Assembly: GCA_017613535.1 (NCBI GenBank) | Contig: JAGADO010000130.1 | Location: 1-45,768, forward strand | Source of the DNA: Clostridia bacterium | GTDB lineage: Bacteria > Bacillota > Clostridia > UBA1212 > UBA1255 | Length of the DNA stretch: 45,768 nucleotides | Direction of reading: 5' to 3' | Shown: positions 24,318-32,748 of the stretch, piece by piece | Layout of the letters: the number at the start of each line of letters is the position of its first letter | Numbering within the stretch: position 1 is the stretch's first letter | Translations under genes and position numbers: made by a program | Notes under the pieces: model-generated | Databases searched by the model: none | The model's input: the letters and a program-made list of their open reading frames with translations, nothing else | What the model was told of the DNA's origin: nothing

Positions 24318-24346
24318 ATTTTACCACACGGTCTTTTAAAAAGCAA
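24318..24346 (-). promoter_or_regulatory. Promoter for the M23-cca-rnz operon
   Basis: On the minus strand TTGCTT (24341-24346) and TAAAAT (24318-24323) are 17 bases apart, and TGG before the -10 makes it an extended -10 promoter. The leader is about 130 bases and contains inverted ATGTCCG/CGGACAT segments at 24250-24256 and 24299-24305. Confidence 0.65.
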
Positions 24347-24362
24347 CAGGAAAAATACGCGT

Positions 24363-24385
24363 TTGTTCACTTATTCCGTGAACAA
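24363..24385. promoter_or_regulatory. Perfect inverted repeat upstream of the M23 promoter
   Basis: TTGTTCAC and GTGAACAA flank seven bases. It lies just upstream of the -35 box, so an activator or repressor site is possible. No U run is present to suggest termination. Confidence 0.4.
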
Positions 24386-24470
24386 TTGATTTGTTAATAC
24401 CCTCTTTGTCATTCATTTCCGTATCCGAGCGCTGTCTCCTGGCTTTCGGCAGCGCTGAAAGCTTTCGCGC

Positions 24471-24509
24471 GTCATAGCAAATGTCCGGGAATCGCTGGTT
24501 TGCTATGAC
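24471..24509. repeat. 39-bp palindromic repeat, copy 4 (inverted)
   Basis: Same arms as the copies at 232, 316 and 7524. It is oriented so that GGGAGCAGCGCC follows it; similarity to copy 1 continues to about 24545. Confidence 0.8.
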
Positions 24510-24592
24510 GGGAGCAGCGCCCGCTATAAAAAATGACCGAGTCCGGACTAGAGACGGCGCCTGCTGTGAAGTCTAAATGGCCTCTTTCCCTG

Positions 24593-24940
24593 ATTCCGTG
24601 AATAATACGGAAACTGCCCCAGGCATATTTTCCCTGGTCAATGTATCTATGCCCCTCCTTTGGCGTACTGTATCTTTTTTTGCTGATTTCAAGATTCGGG
24701 ATACATCATTGGGCAGCGGATGTATCCCTTTTTCTCATATCGCTAATTTGGGATACAACAGAAAGCGCTGGATGAGTCAAGGTCCAAATTACGGCAAAAT
24801 TCGTTTAATCTCATTTCTATACTGTAACCCGTTACGGCAAAAAAGGCCCGATTTTCATAATCTGCCGTAAACTCCGGGCTGCCCGGGCTCTAGAAGGCAA
24901 AAATGAGCGCCAGGGCGGAGTGAACGAATCAGGTTTCAGA
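24593..24940. repeat. Gene-free stretch with several further palindromes
   Basis: No supportable gene lies between 24183 and 24940. This part holds TTCCGT/ACGGAA (24593-24611) and GGGATACATC/GATGTATCCC (24698-24728, with an extra GGGATACA at 24750). TTACGGCAAAA occurs at 24789. A 39-bp palindrome with arms TTACGGCA/TGCCGTAA lies at 24832-24870. Confidence 0.6.
24832..24870. repeat. 39-bp palindrome with TTACGGC arms
   Basis: It has the same length as the GTCATAGC palindromes, the same GCAAA after the outer arm, and a CGATTTT in the centre, but a different outer arm. A direct repeat of its left arm, TTACGGCAAAA, lies 43 bases upstream. Confidence 0.5.
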
Positions 24941-25747
24941 TCAAGGCACGCTGAACACATATGTCAGCAATATTATGCCCGCGCCGTATGCAAGGAAAAC
25001 GAGCAGCGCGATGAGATCAAGCTTCGAAAACTTCATGACGCGGTACCTTGTACGGCCGCTGCCGCCGCGATAGCAGCGGGCATTCATTGCCTGCGCCAGC
25101 TCATCCGCCCTTCTCCACGCGCTGATAAACAGTGGGATCAGTACGGGAATGTAGCTCTTAACGCGCTCGATCAGACGCCTGCTGTCGAAATCCGACCCCC
25201 TTGCCGTCTGAGCCTTGATAATTCGGTCGGTCTCATCGGCAAAGATAGGAATAAACTTAAGCGCGATACCCATCATCATTGCCGCCTCGTGGACCGGAAA
25301 ACGCACGATCTTAAGAGGACGCATAAGCGCCTCCAGACCGTCGGTGAGATTGACCGAAGTCGTTGTATACGTCACGACCGACGCTCCTATCACGAGAGAG
25401 ATCACGCGAAGCGCCATTTTAGCGCTGAAAATGATCCCGTCCTTGTAAATGTGAATGAACTTCCACGACCAGAGCAGCTCTTTGCCCTGAAAGAAGAAAA
25501 TATTGATCACGAACGTGATGGCAATAATAAACAGCACGGCGCGCAGGCTTCTCAGCACATATTTGAACGGAATGTGCGCTGAAATAAAAACGGCAGCGAG
25601 AAAAACGGCGGTCAATGCGTACGCGCTGAACGATTTGATCAGCAGCACGAGCACCATGAACGCAAGAGTAGCCAGCAGCTTCGTGCGCGGGTCAAGGCGG
25701 TGTATGAAGGACGAGCCGGGAAGATATTGACCGAAAGAGACTTTCAT
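24941..25747 (-). CDS. ecfT: Energy-coupling factor transporter transmembrane protein EcfT
   Basis: EcfT is the membrane scaffold of group II ECF vitamin/metal transporters and couples the ATPase pair to exchangeable substrate-binding S components. The 268-residue protein begins with the family motif PGSSFIHRLDPRTKLL and has about five hydrophobic segments. It contains coupling-helix signatures AQTARGSDFDSR and AQAMNARCYRG, with the paired Ala-Arg-Gly/Ala-Arg-Cys motifs that contact the ATPases. Its ATG overlaps the EcfA stop by 4 bases (ATGA). No S component is in the window, as usual for group II systems. Confidence 0.93.
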   Translation of the reverse strand: MKVSFGQYLPGSSFIHRLDPRTKLLATLAFMVLVLLIKSFSAYALTAVFLAAVFISAHIPFKYVLRSLRAVLFIIAITFVINIFFFQGKELLWSWKFIHIYKDGIIFSAKMALRVISLVIGASVVTYTTTSVNLTDGLEALMRPLKIVRFPVHEAAMMMGIALKFIPIFADETDRIIKAQTARGSDFDSRRLIERVKSYIPVLIPLFISAWRRADELAQAMNARCYRGGSGRTRYRVMKFSKLDLIALLVFLAYGAGIILLTYVFSVP

Positions 25748-27714
25748 TGTCCGGCCACCTCCCCTTCAGCCTTCAAACGCCCGGTGAGCGCAAGTATCTC
25801 GCCAGCCGCGTCCTCGACCGTATATATTTTCCTTGAAATGCTGATCTCCGGCAGCGCCTCATTCAGCCTGTGGAACAGCTTCGAAAGCTGTGGTACCGTC
25901 AGCCCCATATCCTCGAGCGCCTGCTCGTTCTCAAAAACGTCCGCCGGTTCGCCGAACATCGAAACGCGGCCGTGATCCATAACAAGTACGCGGTCGCAAA
26001 GGCGCGCGACGTCGTCCATACTGTGCGAAACAAGAATGACCGTATTCGCGTTTTTCTTATTAAGTTCGCTGCAGATCTCGAGAATGCTGTCGCGCCCCGC
26101 CGGATCGAGACCCGCGGCAGGTTCGTCGAGCACGAGAATGCCCGGCTTCATCACGAGGATCCCCGCGATCGCGACGCGCCTCTTCTGGCCTCCCGAAAGG
26201 TCGTAAATCGATTTTTCGCGCACGTCTTTCGGGTCAAGTCCCACCTGCACGAGCGCTTCGTCTACTCTCTTTGCGGTCTCTTCTTCGGAAAGGCCGTCGT
26301 TCCTTATACCGAACGCTACGTCGCGAGCAACGGTCGATTCGAAGAGCTGATATTCGGGGTACTGGAACACGAGTCCAACGCGCCTGCGCATCGATTTCAC
26401 GTTCGCTCCGCCCATCTGTTCGCCGCCGATCGATATCGATCCATCTCGCGGTTTCAGCAGGCCGTTAAGGTGCTGTACGAGCGTGGATTTTCCGCAGCCG
26501 GTGTGACCGATTATGCCGATAAACTCACCGTCACCTGCGCTGAAACTGACATTTTCGATTGCATTGTGAGCGTTTTTTGCATCGGAATTATACGAATACG
26601 TTATCCCGTCCGCTTCGACAGAATTCGGGCCTTCTCTGAACACATACGGATGCTTCGACTCGCGCCGGTCAGACTCACGCTTTTGCATTGACGCCAGATC
26701 GGACAGTTCGGGCAAAGCTTCGGCGCGCAGAAGATCCGCGAGCACCGGGAGCGCTTCGTCGACAGTTATAATATCCGCCGGTATTTCGAGGCCTTTTTCA
26801 CGGAGGACAAACGCGAGCGCCGTGACAGCGGGAACTTCAAGGCCGCACGCGCGCATCTCCGCCGGTCTCGAAAAGAGTTCCTTGGGAGTGCCGCTCATAG
26901 CGATCATGCCGTTGTCGATGACAACGACGCGGCTGCACGCGGCAACTTCGTCCATGTGGTGCGTTATATGTACGATCGTGATGCCATGCTCTTTATTAAG
27001 CATTGACGCGACCTTCATTACTTCTCTGCGCCCGACAGGATCGAGCATCGCCGTAGCTTCGTCGAGGACAATGCATTTCGGCCTCATCGCGAGTATTCCG
27101 GCTATCGCAAGGCGCTGTTTCTGGCCTCCGGACATCTGGCTCGGCTCTTTCGCAAGGCGGTCACCAATCCCGACCGTTTCTGCCGCCCATTTTACGCGCT
27201 CGACCATTTCCGGCCGCGGCACACCCATATTTTCCAGACCGAACGCGATATCCTCCTCGACAGTGGCGCCGATGATCTGGTTATCCGGGTTCTGGAAAAC
27301 CATTCCGACGCGCGACCGGAGTTCCCACTCCATATCTTCGCTGGAGGTATCGATGCCGTCAACGATCAGCGTGCCTTCGGACGGTATGAGCAGCGCGTTC
27401 ATCAATTTTGCGAGTGTGGATTTTCCGGAGCCGTTCCTGCCGATCACGGCCAGGAATTCTCCGCGTTTTACGGTGAGGTCAACGTTTTTCAGCGCTTTTA
27501 CGTAGCGGATGCCGTCTTTTATCTCGTCATTCTTATCGTCTTTCTGACCGGCAGCGTCTTCGCCGCCTTCGCTCACTTCTTCGTCGTCAACAGATATTTC
27601 ATAGGAATACGAAACGTTATCGAACGTCATGAACTCGTTCGACAGCGGAAGTTCGTTGTTTTCAATTTCCGCCTGCGGTAATGCAGTTTGTTTCTTTTTC
27701 TTTCTGCCAAACAT
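25744..27714 (-). CDS. Single-chain double ECF ATPase (EcfA1-EcfA2 fusion)
   Basis: Two complete ABC ATPase domains in 656 residues power the ECF transporter with EcfT. Domain 1 has Walker A GRNGSGKS (92-99), Q-loop QNPDNQ, signature SGGQK (195-199) and Walker B LDEA. Domain 2 has Walker A GHTGCGKS (403-410), QYPEYQ, LSGGQ (507-511) and LDEP. Most Firmicutes encode EcfA1 and EcfA2 as separate genes. An acidic, presumably disordered insertion (about residues 42-68, rich in Asp/Glu) separates the first strand and aromatic A-loop of domain 1 from the rest, which is unusual. A linker of about 60 residues joins the domains. GGAGGGGG precedes the ATG. Confidence 0.93.
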   Translation of the reverse strand: MFGRKKKKQTALPQAEIENNELPLSNEFMTFDNVSYSYEISVDDEEVSEGGEDAAGQKDDKNDEIKDGIRYVKALKNVDLTVKRGEFLAVIGRNGSGKSTLAKLMNALLIPSEGTLIVDGIDTSSEDMEWELRSRVGMVFQNPDNQIIGATVEEDIAFGLENMGVPRPEMVERVKWAAETVGIGDRLAKEPSQMSGGQKQRLAIAGILAMRPKCIVLDEATAMLDPVGRREVMKVASMLNKEHGITIVHITHHMDEVAACSRVVVIDNGMIAMSGTPKELFSRPAEMRACGLEVPAVTALAFVLREKGLEIPADIITVDEALPVLADLLRAEALPELSDLASMQKRESDRRESKHPYVFREGPNSVEADGITYSYNSDAKNAHNAIENVSFSAGDGEFIGIIGHTGCGKSTLVQHLNGLLKPRDGSISIGGEQMGGANVKSMRRRVGLVFQYPEYQLFESTVARDVAFGIRNDGLSEEETAKRVDEALVQVGLDPKDVREKSIYDLSGGQKRRVAIAGILVMKPGILVLDEPAAGLDPAGRDSILEICSELNKKNANTVILVSHSMDDVARLCDRVLVMDHGRVSMFGEPADVFENEQALEDMGLTVPQLSKLFHRLNEALPEISISRKIYTVEDAAGEILALTGRLKAEGEVAGQ

Positions 27715-27747
27715 AAAACAGCGCCCCCTCCTGGAAGGCGTCTGTTT

Positions 27748-27776
27748 ATTCTACCATTTTCGAAAGCAGACTGCAA
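27748..27776 (-). promoter_or_regulatory. Promoter for ecfAA-ecfT
   Basis: On the minus strand TTGCAG (27771-27776) and TAGAAT (27748-27753) are 17 bases apart with TG one base before the -10. It sits just after the pcp stop codon. Confidence 0.6.
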
Positions 27777-27778
27777 TT

Positions 27779-28384
27779 CTAATTGCGCAACGTCAGAACT
27801 GTTTTAATACACGCGGTCAGCGCGGACGCGATCTGCTCCGGAGCGATGTCTGGAACGTGGATAAAGCCGGCCGGAAACGATTTGTAAAAGCCGCAGGAAA
27901 TATTGCCGCGCATCAGCCTGTAGAACAGGTCATTGCACACGTACGTACCGGCGGAAAAAGAAAGAGAAGAGCTGATACCGAGAGAATTGACCGCACTCAC
28001 CATTTCGAGATTCGGAAGGGTTGAAAAAAGACCGTCGGGACCGGCGGGATCGATCTTCTCCCACGATGGGCGAAAACCGGAATTATCGGCAGATGAAGCA
28101 TGCATGAGATTTACCGCGATCACCTCGGGAGTGACGCTTTTCCGCCCCGATGCCAGACCTGTGCAGATCACGGCGTCAGGCTTTTCGTCAGCCATTTCCG
28201 CCTTAAGCACCTCGTACGCTCTGCCGTACACGACAGGAAGTCTGACTTTAACGACCTCGGCCGAACTTGATCCGGCGATTATACGCTCAGGCACAAGTTT
28301 AACACCCTCCCACGACGGATTAACGGCCGCACCGCCGAAAGGTTCGAACCCGGTCAATATTATTTTAAACTCTTTTCCGGCCAT
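27779..28384 (-). CDS. pcp: Pyroglutamyl-peptidase I
   Basis: This cytoplasmic cysteine peptidase removes N-terminal pyroglutamate from peptides. The 201-residue length is close to the usual 200-215. Landmarks are LTGFEPFGGAAVNPS near the start, the PEVIAVNLMHA region that should hold the catalytic Glu, AGTYVCNDLFYRLM with the nucleophile Cys near 148, and the FIHVPDI strand with the catalytic His near the C terminus. It starts three bases after the stop of the TIM44-like gene; no strong ribosome binding site of its own is visible, so it probably depends on coupling. Confidence 0.92.
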   Translation of the reverse strand: MAGKEFKIILTGFEPFGGAAVNPSWEGVKLVPERIIAGSSSAEVVKVRLPVVYGRAYEVLKAEMADEKPDAVICTGLASGRKSVTPEVIAVNLMHASSADNSGFRPSWEKIDPAGPDGLFSTLPNLEMVSAVNSLGISSSLSFSAGTYVCNDLFYRLMRGNISCGFYKSFPAGFIHVPDIAPEQIASALTACIKTVLTLRN

Positions 28385-28387
28385 ATT

Positions 28388-29122
28388 TCAGCACTCGCGT
28401 ATCGCTGTAAAGCGCCATGAAAGCTTGGTATCCCAGACAATTCCGCTTCCGCAATAAGGACAATATTTGTGCGCCGTCGTATCGATCGCTCCTCCGCACT
28501 GCGTGCAGATCATAAGCTTCTTCGGAATACCCTCTTCGGACAATTTAAGTGTGGAATCGATCTGGTACCTGTCCTCCGACCGCCTGCCTCCCGCGGTATA
28601 TCCGACTGTGGCAATATATGTGATCGTGGCGTATTCTTTTGTTTTCAGGTAGTTCCTTACTGCGCAGTCGTGGAAGTTGATATCCGTAACTTCCGCCGGA
28701 GTCTGGGAGCGGGGGATCATTGCCACAAGATCATTCTCAACGTTGCTGTTTTCGAACTCTTCGATCTCGCCGAACCTGATCTTCAGGTATTCGGTAAGCA
28801 GGAGAGAAACGGCATTTTTTGCCTCCGGCATATGGAAGTCCGGGAAATCGTTAAGGATGCGCGGCAGATATATCGAAGTGGCTCCGAACAGAGTGCGCTG
28901 GGTAGGATTTTCGGCTTCTTTCGAACCGTCCTGAAACGCCTGTTTAAGGTCGCTCATGCGGATACCTCCGAGCAGCCCGTCGGTGATCTTCGTTTTCCAG
29001 TTTGCAATAGCGCGGATAATGCTAAGAATGACAAAAACGACGAATAGGATCCCCAGGATACCGAATATCGCATACGCCCATTTAAAACCGAGAACGCTGA
29101 TTATTTCAAATGCCGTTTTCAT
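28388..29122 (-). CDS. Membrane protein with TIM44-like domain and zinc ribbon
   Basis: A 244-residue protein with one N-terminal membrane helix (about 13-38), a central domain from about 75 to 200 that resembles the bacterial TIM44-like fold ([21 protein letters not shown], then [21 protein letters not shown]), and a four-cysteine zinc ribbon (CTQCGG..CPYCGSG) near 205-228. The cellular role of such bacterial proteins is not established. Its ATG overlaps the smpB stop (ATGA), so it is co-translated with smpB. Confidence 0.75.
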   Translation of the reverse strand: MKTAFEIISVLGFKWAYAIFGILGILFVVFVILSIIRAIANWKTKITDGLLGGIRMSDLKQAFQDGSKEAENPTQRTLFGATSIYLPRILNDFPDFHMPEAKNAVSLLLTEYLKIRFGEIEEFENSNVENDLVAMIPRSQTPAEVTDINFHDCAVRNYLKTKEYATITYIATVGYTAGGRRSEDRYQIDSTLKLSEEGIPKKLMICTQCGGAIDTTAHKYCPYCGSGIVWDTKLSWRFTAIREC

Positions 29123-29583
29123 TCCGCGAACGCCCCCTTAAGTCTGCGGTCGATCTCTCTGTCGGTCTCTTTCTCCGCCAGATCCGCCCTTTTATCATAG
29201 TTCTTCTTACCGCGGGCAATGCCTAAAAGCAGTTTTACGCGGCTGCCTGAAAAGTATATTTCGAGCGGCACGAGTGTAAGGCCTTTCTGCTTTACATACC
29301 CGAGCAGTCTGGCTATCTCCTTTTTGTGAAGAAGAAGCTTCCGGTCGCGCACCGGGTCTCTGTTGAAAATATTACCGTGCTCGTAGGGAGAAATGTGCAT
29401 GCCGCACACGAACATCTCTCCGTTCCTTACCTGCGCGTACGAATCTTTAAGATTTACTCCGCCGCGGCGCAGTGATTTGACCTCGGTACCGACAAGCACG
29501 ATGCCGCATTCGACAGTTTCTTCTACAAAGTAGTCGTGATATGCTTTTTTATTTGAAGAAATCAGTTTCTTTCCGCCTGCCAT
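29119..29583 (-). CDS. smpB: SsrA-binding protein SmpB
   Basis: SmpB delivers tmRNA to stalled ribosomes for trans-translation. The 154 residues match the family throughout: [29 protein letters not shown], then [37 protein letters not shown], and a basic C-terminal tail that enters the decoding centre. GGAGG stands upstream of the ATG. No tmRNA gene was recognised in the window. Confidence 0.97.
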   Translation of the reverse strand: MAGGKKLISSNKKAYHDYFVEETVECGIVLVGTEVKSLRRGGVNLKDSYAQVRNGEMFVCGMHISPYEHGNIFNRDPVRDRKLLLHKKEIARLLGYVKQKGLTLVPLEIYFSGSRVKLLLGIARGKKNYDKRADLAEKETDREIDRRLKGAFAE

Positions 29584-29609
29584 ACCGGTATCCTCCGAAA
29601 GCCTCCTGT

Positions 29610-30077
29610 TTACCTGTCCGGCCCGTTTTTACCGCGCCCGGATCCGGCAAAATATGCCGCCACGGCCGCTATTAAGCATACCATACCGGCTATAAGATAG
29701 ACAAGCGGAAATATGCTGTCAGTGCCGTAAATGAAGAAGACGCCCTTGAGCAGCGAAGCGGCGGTCAGGCACGCGCAGGACCAGCGGTAGATGCTCCGCG
29801 GATATTTTCCCGGACGCCTGAGCTTTTTAAAAATCAGAAACATTCCGGCAGCGCCCGCGCCCATCGCGAGCGGTATGACGAACGCAAAACGCATGAAAGG
29901 CGTTTCGATGCCGTGGCTGAAGTGTTCGTAAACAGCCCCGAAAATGAGCAGAAACAGGCTTATGGCCGCGTATGCGGCAATGACCCTTCCCGGGCAGTAC
30001 GGGGCCGTTTCCGGGCATTCTGGCGCGGTTTTTTCGCATTCTAAGCTGTCACTTGAAGTAGACAATGTCCGAAACAC
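29610..30077 (-). CDS. Small integral membrane protein, unknown
   Basis: The 155-residue product has a short Cys/Pro-containing N terminus and about four hydrophobic segments (starting near 32, 65, 98 and 122), then a basic Gly-rich tail. I do not recognise a family. It starts with GTG (30075-30077), 6 bases after GAGG, inside the 3' end of the phosphodiester glycosidase gene (29-bp overlap), which supports translational coupling and that it is a real gene. Confidence 0.65.
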   Translation of the reverse strand: MFRTLSTSSDSLECEKTAPECPETAPYCPGRVIAAYAAISLFLLIFGAVYEHFSHGIETPFMRFAFVIPLAMGAGAAGMFLIFKKLRRPGKYPRSIYRWSCACLTAASLLKGVFFIYGTDSIFPLVYLIAGMVCLIAAVAAYFAGSGRGKNGPDR

Positions 30078-31194
30078 CCCTTTCCTCTATTGTTGTCCCG
30101 TACGAAGTGGGCTGGTTAACGATGCGGCCCATGAAATACATTGACGACGAACCGCCTCCGTCCAGATTGTATGCCTGTACCGCTCCGTGCTCAAGAAGGA
30201 ATCCGGCAAGTTCGTAAAGCGTCAGTCCCGCGTTTACCTCCGTGCGCCCGTCCGAAACGATGCACAGAAAATGAAGCGGCTCAAGCATGGCGATCGCTGT
30301 TCTGGGATTGCTCTCTAGGTGCGCTTTTACTTCGTCGTTTTTATCTACCGCGACCGCTCCGTCGATCACAAGTCCGGGGCCGAACGTGAACGCCTGCCAG
30401 CAGCCCTGATCCAGAAGATCTTTTGCGGAAATGCGGTTTTCTTTTACTATCTTCATGCTCCCGTCCGTCATAACGGCGAGGCAGTCTCTTCCCGCGGAAG
30501 AATCACGGTAAAGCTTTCCGTTGCGTATAACGTATCCTTTGTTCCGCGCGCCGTAGTAGTCTCCGTTGATGGCAAATATCGCGTCATTGTCTTTTGCTAT
30601 TTTCGAAGTGTATTCCTTGTAATTCCTGCCGAACGTGTCTTTTGCAAACGCGGTGCGGAAATACTCGGCGGTACGGAGGTATATTTCAGCCACGTGAACG
30701 TCTGTGTCAAGGTATCTGTACGTCGTGATCTTTATATTGATATTTGCGTCAATATAATAATCTTCGCCGCTCTGTACTTCTCCGTCCGTGAATTTAGAAG
30801 GCGTGGGAGAAGGTGTCGGGGGGGCCGTAGGTTCGGGAGTGGCGGTCGGAGTAGGCTCGGGCGTCGGAGAAGGAGTTAACGTCGGCTCCGGAGTTCCGGA
30901 CGATTCAGGCGTTGCTGTTTGCGTTTCTTCGGTCGGAGCAGGAGTTATATCCGGTTCTTCGGAGGCGGGAGTTTCGCCGGAAGCGGGAGTTTCGCCGGAA
31001 GGTTCATGCATAGCGGTTTCCGAATTAACCACCGGAGCCGCCGTGGCAAAGAAAAATGTTCTTTCCGATTCGATCGGTGCCGATTTGGACTTTCTCGGAA
31101 TGACAAAAACATATAAAAGCGTGAATACCGTAAACAATACGAACACACACGCAAAAATAACATTATGCTTCTGGTTTCTGAGAAAATTTCTCAC
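30049..31194 (-). CDS. Exported phosphodiester glycosidase (NAGPA-type) protein
   Basis: A 381-residue protein with an N-terminal membrane anchor (about 12-33), a long Thr/Pro/Glu-rich low-complexity stretch (about 70-137) that would span the cell wall, and a C-terminal domain of the NAGPA/phosphodiester-glycosidase family. In it I see FAINGDYYGARNKGYVIRNG, DCLAVMTDGSM, NPRTAIAM, and NLDGGGSSSMYF near the end, the family's conserved core. Homologs hydrolyse GlcNAc-1-phosphodiesters or act on cell-surface polysaccharides; the substrate here is unknown. Starts with GTG, 8 bases after GGAGG. An N-acetylhexosamine-kinase-like gene lies 36 bp upstream. Confidence 0.85.
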   Translation of the reverse strand: MRNFLRNQKHNVIFACVFVLFTVFTLLYVFVIPRKSKSAPIESERTFFFATAAPVVNSETAMHEPSGETPASGETPASEEPDITPAPTEETQTATPESSGTPEPTLTPSPTPEPTPTATPEPTAPPTPSPTPSKFTDGEVQSGEDYYIDANINIKITTYRYLDTDVHVAEIYLRTAEYFRTAFAKDTFGRNYKEYTSKIAKDNDAIFAINGDYYGARNKGYVIRNGKLYRDSSAGRDCLAVMTDGSMKIVKENRISAKDLLDQGCWQAFTFGPGLVIDGAVAVDKNDEVKAHLESNPRTAIAMLEPLHFLCIVSDGRTEVNAGLTLYELAGFLLEHGAVQAYNLDGGGSSSMYFMGRIVNQPTSYGTTIEERGVSDIVYFK

Positions 31195-31229
31195 CCCGGA
31201 GGCCTCCGAAAGATAAAATCCAGCGCTTT

Positions 31230-32330
31230 TTATGCGTTGATGCCGAAATACTTCTCCATATCGCTCACGAGTTTAAACTGCGTGCGCGCGCGGTCGAGGT
31301 TATGACCGGGTCTGGAGATCGAGAAATAATTGTCGCCGTCGATGTAGTCGCCAAGGAATCTCATGCCGCACTCGTACGTGAGAAGTATTGACGAGAGAGG
31401 CAGAAGTTCGATCTCTTTTTCGGTGAGCACATCCCCGACTTCCGCGAGGTACCCTTTTTTATATGCGTCGTACAGTTCGGGCACGAAATTTACGAGCGAA
31501 AGATCAGGCTCATCTTCTGCCGCGGAACTGGCGCCGAATCTGATGCTGTCTCCGAAGTCGTACAGCGCGGAACCGGGCATAACGGTGTCAAGGTCAATAA
31601 GGCAGAGCACGTCGCCCGTTACGTCATCCATAAGAACGTTGTTAAGTTTTGTATCATTATGCGTGACTCTGACCGGCACTTCTCCGGCGGCAATGGCGTC
31701 AAGCACGATCCCCGCGTACCCGATGCGGTCGAGGACGAATCTGATCTCTTCCTCACACCCGCTCTTCCTGCCTGCCGGATCTGCGGCAACAATCTTCTTA
31801 AAATCATTGACGCGCGAAACAGTGTTATGGAAATTCGGGATCGTCTCATAAAGCTTGTCCGCGGGGAAATCGGAAAGAAGCTTCTGAAAACGTCCGAGAG
31901 CTATTCCCGCTTTTTCGAAATCTTCCACGCGTTCGACCTTTTCGTACGAAGTGCATCTTCCAAGGAACGTATAAGCGCGCCAGTACTCGCCGCTTCCGTC
32001 GATGTAAAGATATCCGCCGTCTTTAGCCTTTATGAAATGAATCGTGGCGCGCTCTGCGTCTCCGCCCGCCAGAGCGGTCTTCCTGCGGATATGCTCAGTG
32101 ACACGGACAACATTATCCATAAGCTCGCGCGGCATTTTGAACACTTTCGTGTTGATGCGCTGAAATACGTACTCGCTTAAAACGCCTCCGTCATTATATG
32201 TTATGCGAACAGTTTTGTTGATATGTCCGTTGCCAAGCTTTTCCACACGGACTATAGTTCCTGCGATCTCGAATCCTTCCGTTACTTCCTGAGGGATGAT
32301 ACTCTCCTCAGCCTTCCTGATATTATCCAC
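31230..32330 (-). CDS. Phosphotransferase-family sugar kinase, similar to N-acetylhexosamine 1-kinase
   Basis: The 366-residue protein belongs to the aminoglycoside-phosphotransferase/protein-kinase-like fold. It resembles bifidobacterial NahK: LGNGHINKTVRI (nucleotide loop, near 32-43), catalytic HNDTKLNNVL near 225-234, and metal-binding LIDLDTVMPGSALYDFGD near 246-263. NahK phosphorylates the anomeric carbon of GlcNAc/GalNAc in the lacto-N-biose/mucin-sugar pathway. Specificity is inferred from motif similarity only, and no lnpA or uridylyltransferase is nearby. The start is GTG (32328-32330) with AAAGGA 10 bases upstream. Confidence 0.8.
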   Translation of the reverse strand: MDNIRKAEESIIPQEVTEGFEIAGTIVRVEKLGNGHINKTVRITYNDGGVLSEYVFQRINTKVFKMPRELMDNVVRVTEHIRRKTALAGGDAERATIHFIKAKDGGYLYIDGSGEYWRAYTFLGRCTSYEKVERVEDFEKAGIALGRFQKLLSDFPADKLYETIPNFHNTVSRVNDFKKIVAADPAGRKSGCEEEIRFVLDRIGYAGIVLDAIAAGEVPVRVTHNDTKLNNVLMDDVTGDVLCLIDLDTVMPGSALYDFGDSIRFGASSAAEDEPDLSLVNFVPELYDAYKKGYLAEVGDVLTEKEIELLPLSSILLTYECGMRFLGDYIDGDNYFSISRPGHNLDRARTQFKLVSDMEKYFGINA

Positions 32331-32360
32331 TACTGTATGTTCCTTTCAATTGTGTATGCC

Positions 32361-32403
32361 AAAAATAAACTGTGCGCCGCTGTCAGGGCGTTCTGTCACA
32401 GTT
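32361..32403 (-). terminator. Terminator overlapping the darA stop codon
   Basis: On the minus strand AACTGTG pairs with CACAGTT across an inner CGCC/GGCG helix and is followed by TATTTTT. The darA stop codon lies inside the left arm. Confidence 0.5.
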
Positions 32404-32722
32404 TTCCGTATTCACCGACTTCAAGCACGAAATACGTCGCGCCTCCGACGGTAACGTTCTTCTGAGTATTCTGGGGCCCGGAGATCCTCCCGAAAGCATC
32501 AGTCGAAGGCATGGGCTTCGTCCTGGTAGCGCAATACTGACCAAGCAGTTCTTTCAGCGCCGAAATGCGCTCATCCTCAGTGCCTATCAGCAGCGTGGTA
32601 TTTCCCACCATAAGGAATCCTCCCGTCGTCGACAATCTCGTAACGAAAAATCCTTCCTTTGTGAGCGCGGACGTCACGATCGCACTGTCGTCATTATTTA
32701 CAATCGCAAGTACCAGTTTCAT
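32396..32722 (-). CDS. darA: Cyclic-di-AMP receptor DarA (PII-like)
   Basis: DarA (PstA/YaaQ) is a trimeric PII-like protein that binds the second messenger c-di-AMP. The 108 residues match: MKLVLAIVNNDDSAIVTSAL, FFVTRLSTTGGFLMVGNTTLLIG (ligand-site region, near 27-50), and EVGEYGKL at the end, with the long loop between. I start at the ATG 32720-32722, because AAAGGA is 8 bases upstream; an upstream ATG adds ten residues absent from the family. It lies 26 bp downstream of the DUF1854 gene. Confidence 0.92.
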   Translation of the reverse strand: MKLVLAIVNNDDSAIVTSALTKEGFFVTRLSTTGGFLMVGNTTLLIGTEDERISALKELLGQYCATRTKPMPSTDAFGRISGPQNTQKNVTVGGATYFVLEVGEYGKL

Positions 32723-32748
32723 TTCATCAATCCTTTCAAAAATCCGAA

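Noticed and set aside
24577-24870. 97-codon plus-strand frame in the repeat-rich gap
   Set aside because: It is built from palindromic repeat DNA and has no ribosome binding site or familiar sequence.
27715-27778. Riboswitch upstream of the ECF genes
   Set aside because: Only 64 bases separate pcp from the EcfA gene and most are promoter; there is no room for a vitamin riboswitch.
29584-29700. tmRNA gene near smpB
   Set aside because: No tRNA-like ends or tag-peptide frame were found near smpB; both sides are coding.
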